Of a DNA stretch of 10,468 nt, positions 7,612-10,468 are shown piece after piece (positions within the stretch are counted from its first letter, which is position 1; each line of letters starts with the position of its first letter). The stretch is from an uncultured Eubacteriales bacterium (GTDB lineage: Bacteria; Bacillota; Clostridia; Christensenellales; Borkfalkiaceae). The stretch is taken from positions 1 to 10,468 of the forward strand of contig CATJZR010000033.1 of assembly GCA_949745625.1 (NCBI GenBank), in the 5' to 3' direction. Position numbers and translations under genes: made by a program. The notes beneath the pieces are model-generated. The model searched no databases. It was not told where the DNA came from and was given only the letters and a program-made list of their open reading frames with translations.

Positions 7612-8452
7612 GGCAGAATACCTCTCTCACCGAGTCAGGCGTATCGAGAGTAATTCTACCCAGTCTGCCCTTTCTGAAATCGTCTATTACCGCACGGATA
7701 CCCCGCTCGAAATCGTACTCACTGCCACGCATAATAAAGCCGCGCTTAGCACACACGTTTTCCAGCATTTCAAGTTTACTGCCGCCTGTTATGCCGTACC
7801 TCTCTTCTAGGCGCTTAGGATATTTTTCGTAAAGCTCGCCCAAAAGCTCGAGCGCTATATCGTCTAAATCGAGTATATCGTCGTTTATGCTGCCAACGTA
7901 TGCAAGGTGCAGCGCAAGCGACTGGTCCTCGCATGCGGGCGGCATGGTACCGGGAGTATCCATAAGCTCGAACCCGTCAAGCCGTATCCACTGCTTACCG
8001 CGCGTAACCCCCGCTTTGTTTCCCGTGACGGTGCGCTTCGAACCGGCCAGCAGATTTATAACCGTACTCTTGCCCGTATTCGGCACGCCAACCACAAGAA
8101 AACGGTAAGTCTTGGAATAACCCTTTGCAAGATTTCGCTCGCGCTTTTCGACAACGAGCCCGTTAATTGCCCCTATAATATCCTTGCGCGAGCTTGCAAG
8201 GGCTGCGTTTACCTTTACGGAATTGGGGATAAGCCTTGCAAGATTGTCCGCACGCTCGTCAGCCAAATCCGACTTGTTGAGAATATACAAAACGGGCTTT
8301 GAGCCCGCAATGCCCCTCAGCTTAGGATTAAACGACGCCGCGGGGCAACGCGCGTCCAAAACGTAAATTATGCCGTCTGCGAGCGAAACTTCCTTTTCCA
8401 TCATTCGCAGCGCTTTGGTCATGTGACCGGGAAACCACTGTATTCTTTTCAT
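7604..8452 (-). CDS. rbgA: RbgA/YlqF circularly permuted ribosome-biogenesis GTPase
   Basis: GTPase that acts late in 50S subunit assembly; in Bacillus subtilis it is essential and needed for L16 incorporation. The 282-residue protein shows the permuted motif order. The G4 motif NKSD (59-62) comes first, then G1 GVPNTGKST (122-130), the GVTRGKQW switch region (148-155) and G3 DTPG (165-168). The N-terminal IQWFPGHMTKA carries the histidine (His10) matching the catalytic His9 of B. subtilis RbgA. The C-terminal helical region (YPKRLEERYG; later CAKRGFIMRG) is also RbgA-like, separating it from other permuted GTPases such as RsgA or YqeH. It begins three bases after the trmD stop with only a weak GAAGAG for a ribosome site, which suggests translation coupled to trmD. 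It overlaps rnhB by eight bases. Confidence 0.95.
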   Translation of the reverse strand: MKRIQWFPGHMTKALRMMEKEVSLADGIIYVLDARCPAASFNPKLRGIAGSKPVLYILNKSDLADERADNLARLIPNSVKVNAALASSRKDIIGAINGLVVEKRERNLAKGYSKTYRFLVVGVPNTGKSTVINLLAGSKRTVTGNKAGVTRGKQWIRLDGFELMDTPGTMPPACEDQSLALHLAYVGSINDDILDLDDIALELLGELYEKYPKRLEERYGITGGSKLEMLENVCAKRGFIMRGSEYDFERGIRAVIDDFRKGRLGRITLDTPDSVREVFCRG

Positions 8453-8455
8453 AAA

Positions 8456-9127
8456 TTATTTTCTCTTCAAAAGGTCCGGACGTTTCGCTGCCGTAAGAGA
8501 TGCGCTCTGCACTCTGCGCCACCTGTCTATTTCCGCATGATTGCCCGAAAGCAATACCTCCGGCACCGCAATCCCCTCGTATATCGCGGGGCGGGTATAC
8601 TGCGGATATTCCAGCCCGTTTTCGCCGAACGTCTCGTCGACGAGCGACTGCGTGGAAATTACGCCGTCCACGTACCGCGCAACAGCATCGCAAACAACCA
8701 TCGCGGGCAGCTCGCCGCCAGTCAGAACATAGTCGCCGATAGAAATTTCCTCGTCGATGTATAGGTCGATTACGCGTTGGTCAACACCCTCATAATGCCC
8801 GCAAAGCAATACTATATGTCCGTAATCAAGCAGCGAAAAAACCTTGTCCTGCTTAAAGGTCTCGCCCTTGGGCGAAAGATAAATCCTCCGCGCGCGATGC
8901 TCCGGGTCTACGGCGTTTATAGCCGAGCCTATCGGCTGCGGCATCATAACCATTCCCGCGCCTCCGCCGAACGGATAATCGTCGCACTTCGAGTGCTTGT
9001 TTTCGGCATAATCGCGGATATTGACAATCTCGATTTGAAGTTTTCCGCTGCCCTGCGCCCTACCTATTATGCTACCTTCGAGCGGCGCAAACATTTCCGG
9101 AAACAGCGTAAGTACGGTAATTTTCAA
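8456..9127 (-). CDS. trmD: tRNA (guanine-N1)-methyltransferase TrmD
   Basis: SAM-dependent SPOUT enzyme that makes m1G37 next to the anticodon, preventing +1 frameshifts; normally essential. The 223-residue protein has the diagnostic trefoil-knot motifs: VLLCGHYEGVDQRVID (106-121), ISIGDYVLTGGELPAMV (128-144), LEYPQYTRPAIYEG (172-185) and VLLSGNHAEIDRWRR (191-205). It is shorter than E. coli TrmD (255) at the C-terminal end. By eye, the position of the E. coli catalytic Asp169 (EDSF) is Glu165 here (DETF). The start is TTG at 9127, forming a TTGA overlap with the rimM stop. AGGGA is about ten bases upstream, and the resulting MKITVLTLFPEMF is exactly the family N-terminus. The rimM-trmD order is near-universal. 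Confidence 0.97.
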   Translation of the reverse strand: MKITVLTLFPEMFAPLEGSIIGRAQGSGKLQIEIVNIRDYAENKHSKCDDYPFGGGAGMVMMPQPIGSAINAVDPEHRARRIYLSPKGETFKQDKVFSLLDYGHIVLLCGHYEGVDQRVIDLYIDEEISIGDYVLTGGELPAMVVCDAVARYVDGVISTQSLVDETFGENGLEYPQYTRPAIYEGIAVPEVLLSGNHAEIDRWRRVQSASLTAAKRPDLLKRK

Positions 9128-9621
9128 AGCGAAACTTCCCTGAACCGTTTTGCGTTTACGGTTATTTTTTTAGCCTGAATATCGATGTCTGAAATGACGC
9201 CATCCGCTGCGGCGAAAGTGATTTTTTTGCCGTCCCCGACTAACATAAAAATATCCGTTCTTGCGGGAGTGACGTCTTCGACCATGCCCAAAATATCGCC
9301 GCGCTCGGTCACAACCGTACAACCCAACAAATCGCCGATATAGTACCGCCCTTCGGGAAGCTCGGGCATATCCGCGCGCGAAACCTCTATGCTCTTACCG
9401 CGCAGTGTTTCAGCCGCGTTTCTGTCGGCTACGCCTTTAAGCCCGAGATACGCAAACTCTCCCTGTGCGCGCACGGATAAGACGGAGTAAGTTACTCCGT
9501 CTATAAGTACGTTTTTAAATTCCGTTAGGCTTTCGGCAGAGTCGGTCATTGCCTTGACCTTGACCTCGCCGCGTATTCCCTGCGGCTTTAAAATTATTGC
9601 TACAGTTATTCTATCGTTCAT
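9124..9621 (-). CDS. rimM: Ribosome maturation factor RimM
   Basis: Binds S19 in the 30S head and assists late maturation of the 16S 3' domain. The 165-residue protein has the N-terminal RimM domain with the signature PQGIRGEVKVKAMTD (13-27) and EFAYLGLKGVADRNAAETLRG (55-75, typical of the domain end). A C-terminal PRC-barrel starts around YYIGDLLGCTV (93-103). The barrel's usual LIP segment is replaced by KITFAAADGVISDID (133-147), and the tail is compact. ATG 9621 lies 48 bases after khpA. No strong Shine-Dalgarno is seen there; TTGGT is the best and is weak. The 48-base gap holds a five-pair hairpin (CGGGC/GCTCG) without a U-tract, so it is not a convincing terminator. The stop overlaps the trmD TTG start by four bases. 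Confidence 0.94.
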   Translation of the reverse strand: MNDRITVAIILKPQGIRGEVKVKAMTDSAESLTEFKNVLIDGVTYSVLSVRAQGEFAYLGLKGVADRNAAETLRGKSIEVSRADMPELPEGRYYIGDLLGCTVVTERGDILGMVEDVTPARTDIFMLVGDGKKITFAAADGVISDIDIQAKKITVNAKRFREVSL

Positions 9622-9669
9622 ACAATTACCAAAAGCAACCCGAGCGATAAAGCCCGCTATATAAGCAGA

Positions 9670-9912
9670 TTATTCAGCGCTCTTTTCTTTTATTTCTATC
9701 AAGTAACGCTTGCTTTCACGGGGCGTAGCGCTCTTGACGAGCGTTCTCAGCGCCTTGGCGATTTTGCCCTGCTTGCCGATGACCTTGCCCATATCGGAAT
9801 CGTCGAGCAGGACAGTCACTTCGATAGCGTTGTCTTTTTCCTCCACTTTATACTCGACCTCGTCCTTTTTCTCGGCAAAGGTATTGACAACGTATTTTAT
9901 TAAGTCTAACAT
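9670..9912 (-). CDS. khpA: KhpA-type KH-domain RNA-binding protein
   Basis: Small single-KH RNA-binding protein. In pneumococcus and other Bacillota, KhpA partners KhpB/Jag and affects cell elongation and RNA binding. The 80-residue chain has the KH core with MGKVIGKQGKIAKALRTLV (41-59), including the nucleic-acid-binding GKQG loop at 46-49, and a charged C-terminus. The N-terminus MLDLIKYVV is typical of the rpsP-linked KH family. ATG 9912 has AAAGGGG about eight bases upstream. It normally sits a few tens of bases after rpsP; here 273 bases with two palindromic elements intervene. The ylqD gene found next in Bacillus is absent, and rimM follows directly. Confidence 0.93.
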   Translation of the reverse strand: MLDLIKYVVNTFAEKKDEVEYKVEEKDNAIEVTVLLDDSDMGKVIGKQGKIAKALRTLVKSATPRESKRYLIEIKEKSAE

Positions 9913-9938
9913 ACAGTATACCCCTTTTAAAACTTATT

Positions 9939-10064
9939 AAAAGCTTTTTAAACTTTGCAGATGCAAGCAGAGCAAGGCACACGAGGGAAACCGAGGAAGT
10001 GTACAATGAAGTACGCGCCCGAAGGTTGCCGCAGCGCAACGCCGCTATGCTATGCTTTTAAAAG
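9939..10064. repeat. Palindromic repeat copy A in rpsP-khpA gap
   Basis: An imperfect inverted-repeat element of about 120 bases. On the plus strand, arms pair around a tip GTGTAC (9999-10004), loop, GTACGC (10011-10016). Further out are AACC 9989-9992 with GGTT 10024-10027, GGC 9976-9978 with GCC 10041-10043, and outermost AAAAGC 9939-9944 with GCTTTT 10054-10059. It shares GCAGAT(G/A)CAAGCAG (here 9957-9970) and AAGGTTGCC (10022-10030) with copy B. The junction with copy B is the perfect palindrome CTTTTAAAAG (10055-10064). Boundaries are approximate. No coding capacity is apparent. Confidence 0.7.
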
Positions 10065-10184
10065 TCGCAGATACAAGCAGTACAATAAAACCGCGCAAAC
10101 CGCAAAGGGAATTTACTGAACTGTAAATGACCCGTAGCGGTGCGCAAGGTTGCCACTGTAATGCGCAGTATATACGGCTTTTAG
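10055..10184. repeat. Palindromic repeat copy B in rpsP-khpA gap
   Basis: The second, better-preserved imperfect palindrome. Paired plus-strand arms from the tip outward are ATTTAC 10111-10116 with GTAAAT 10123-10128, GGG 10107-10109 with CCC 10131-10133, CCGC 10100-10103 with GCGG 10137-10140, GCGCA 10093-10097 with TGCGC 10141-10145, and TAAAAG 10059-10064 with CTTTTA 10178-10183. All but the outermost are centred within one base of 10119.5. It shares with copy A the left-arm GCAGATACAAGCAG (10067-10080) and right-arm AAGGTTGCC (10146-10154). It ends one base before the rpsP stop codon. As transcript it would form a long interrupted hairpin. Confidence 0.75.
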
Positions 10185-10185
10185 A

Positions 10186-10468
10186 TTAGTCCTTTTTCTT
10201 TTTGTCGTTAGTCTTGGGTGCGGAAAGCTTTTTGGGCTGTTCCATTGCGCCGACCTTTACGAGATAGCTTTTTACCGTTTCGGTGGGCTGTACACCCTTT
10301 GCAAGCCACGCCTTTGCCTTTTCTACGTCGATGTTGATTTCGGCGGGGGTTTTAAGGGGGTCAACGTAGCCGATTTTGTCGATATATTCGCCCGACTGAG
10401 CCTTTCTCGAATCGATTACCACTACTCTGTAGAAAGGGGATTTCTTGTCGCCCATTCTCGTAAGTCTC
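10186..10468 (-). CDS. rpsP: 30S ribosomal protein S16 (N-terminus cut by window)
   Basis: S16 is an early-binding 30S protein that stabilises the 16S 5' and central domains. 93 residues are visible, and the frame is open to the window edge. The visible sequence starts RLTRMGDKKSPFYRVVVIDS. In the family, MG-KK-PFYR-VV-DSR is preceded by about nine residues (MAVKIRLxR), so the internal ATG at 10455 is not the true start. The initiator lies a few codons beyond base 10468. IDKIGYVDPLKTP and AKAWLAKGVQPTETVKSYLVKVG are conserved. The C-terminus is a lysine-rich tail (NDKKKKD). It is the first gene of the classic rpsP-khpA-rimM-trmD order; its promoter is outside the window. Confidence 0.97.
   Translation of the reverse strand, partial: RLTRMGDKKSPFYRVVVIDSRKAQSGEYIDKIGYVDPLKTPAEINIDVEKAKAWLAKGVQPTETVKSYLVKVGAMEQPKKLSAPKTNDKKKKD

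Noticed and set aside
7292..7810. Plus-strand open frame (172 codons) opposite rnhB and rbgA
   Set aside because: It is antisense to two conserved genes. Its serine/threonine-rich composition is typical of a shadow frame.
8328..8693. Minus-strand open frame across the trmD/rbgA junction
   Set aside because: It is out of frame with both genes, arginine-rich and without family resemblance. trmD and rbgA account for the whole interval.
9622..9669. Small hairpin CGGGC/GCTCG between khpA and rimM
   Set aside because: It has only five pairs including a wobble and no U-tract. It does not qualify as a terminator.
9913..9960. Possible promoter for khpA in the A/T-rich block (TATACT, TTTAAA runs)
   Set aside because: TATACT lies between the ribosome site and the start codon, so it cannot serve as -10. 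Other hexamer pairs match poorly or have bad spacing.
9848..10039. Minus-strand 63-codon open frame across palindrome A and the khpA start
   Set aside because: It overlaps khpA in another frame and runs through the inverted repeat. No ribosome site or conserved motif is seen.
9939..10184. CRISPR-like repeat array
   Set aside because: There are only two diverged ~120-base palindromic copies that abut each other. There are no short identical repeats with unique spacers.

Overview
The window is a dense, entirely minus-strand housekeeping cluster of about 50% G+C. It reads from rpsP at the right edge to trmFO at the left edge: rpsP, khpA, rimM, trmD, rbgA (ylqF), rnhB, yraN, rplS, comM (yifB), dprA, topA, trmFO. 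This is the well-known Bacillota arrangement (in Bacillus rpsP-khpA-rimM-trmD-rplS-rbgA-rnhB ... dprA-topA-trmFO) in a rearranged form. The folate-dependent TrmFO, RbgA and a zinc-ribbon-rich TopA fit an anaerobic or gut-type uncultured member of Clostridia, but I cannot name a family from this sequence alone. No phage, transposase, tRNA, rRNA, CRISPR array or defence gene is visible. The two terminal genes are cut by the window: trmFO lacks its last few codons and rpsP its first few.

Layout in transcription order. (1) rpsP (S16) is followed by a 273-base gene-free gap filled by two adjacent, diverged imperfect palindromes of about 120 bases each. (2) khpA, rimM, trmD, rbgA, rnhB and yraN form one tight run. 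From rimM onward the genes overlap or nearly touch, with non-ATG starts at several overlaps. (3) rplS (L19) stands as its own unit, with a good extended -10 promoter, a roughly 60-base structured leader and a strong 14-bp hairpin terminator. (4) comM, dprA, topA and trmFO follow as a second compact run. Its first ribosome-binding site directly abuts the U-tract of the rplS terminator, so no space for an ordinary downstream promoter is left.

Functionally the first block makes and matures ribosomes and tRNA: S16, a KH RNA-binding protein, 16S maturation by RimM, tRNA m1G37 by TrmD and 50S assembly by RbgA. The middle and last blocks handle nucleic-acid maintenance: RNase HII, the uncharacterised nuclease-fold protein YraN, the ComM AAA+ ATPase, DprA, topoisomerase I, and finally the tRNA m5U54 enzyme TrmFO. 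I did not find a previously undescribed system. The observations most worth a second look are the tandem palindromes in the rpsP-khpA gap, the rplS leader, and the terminator that comM transcription must apparently cross.
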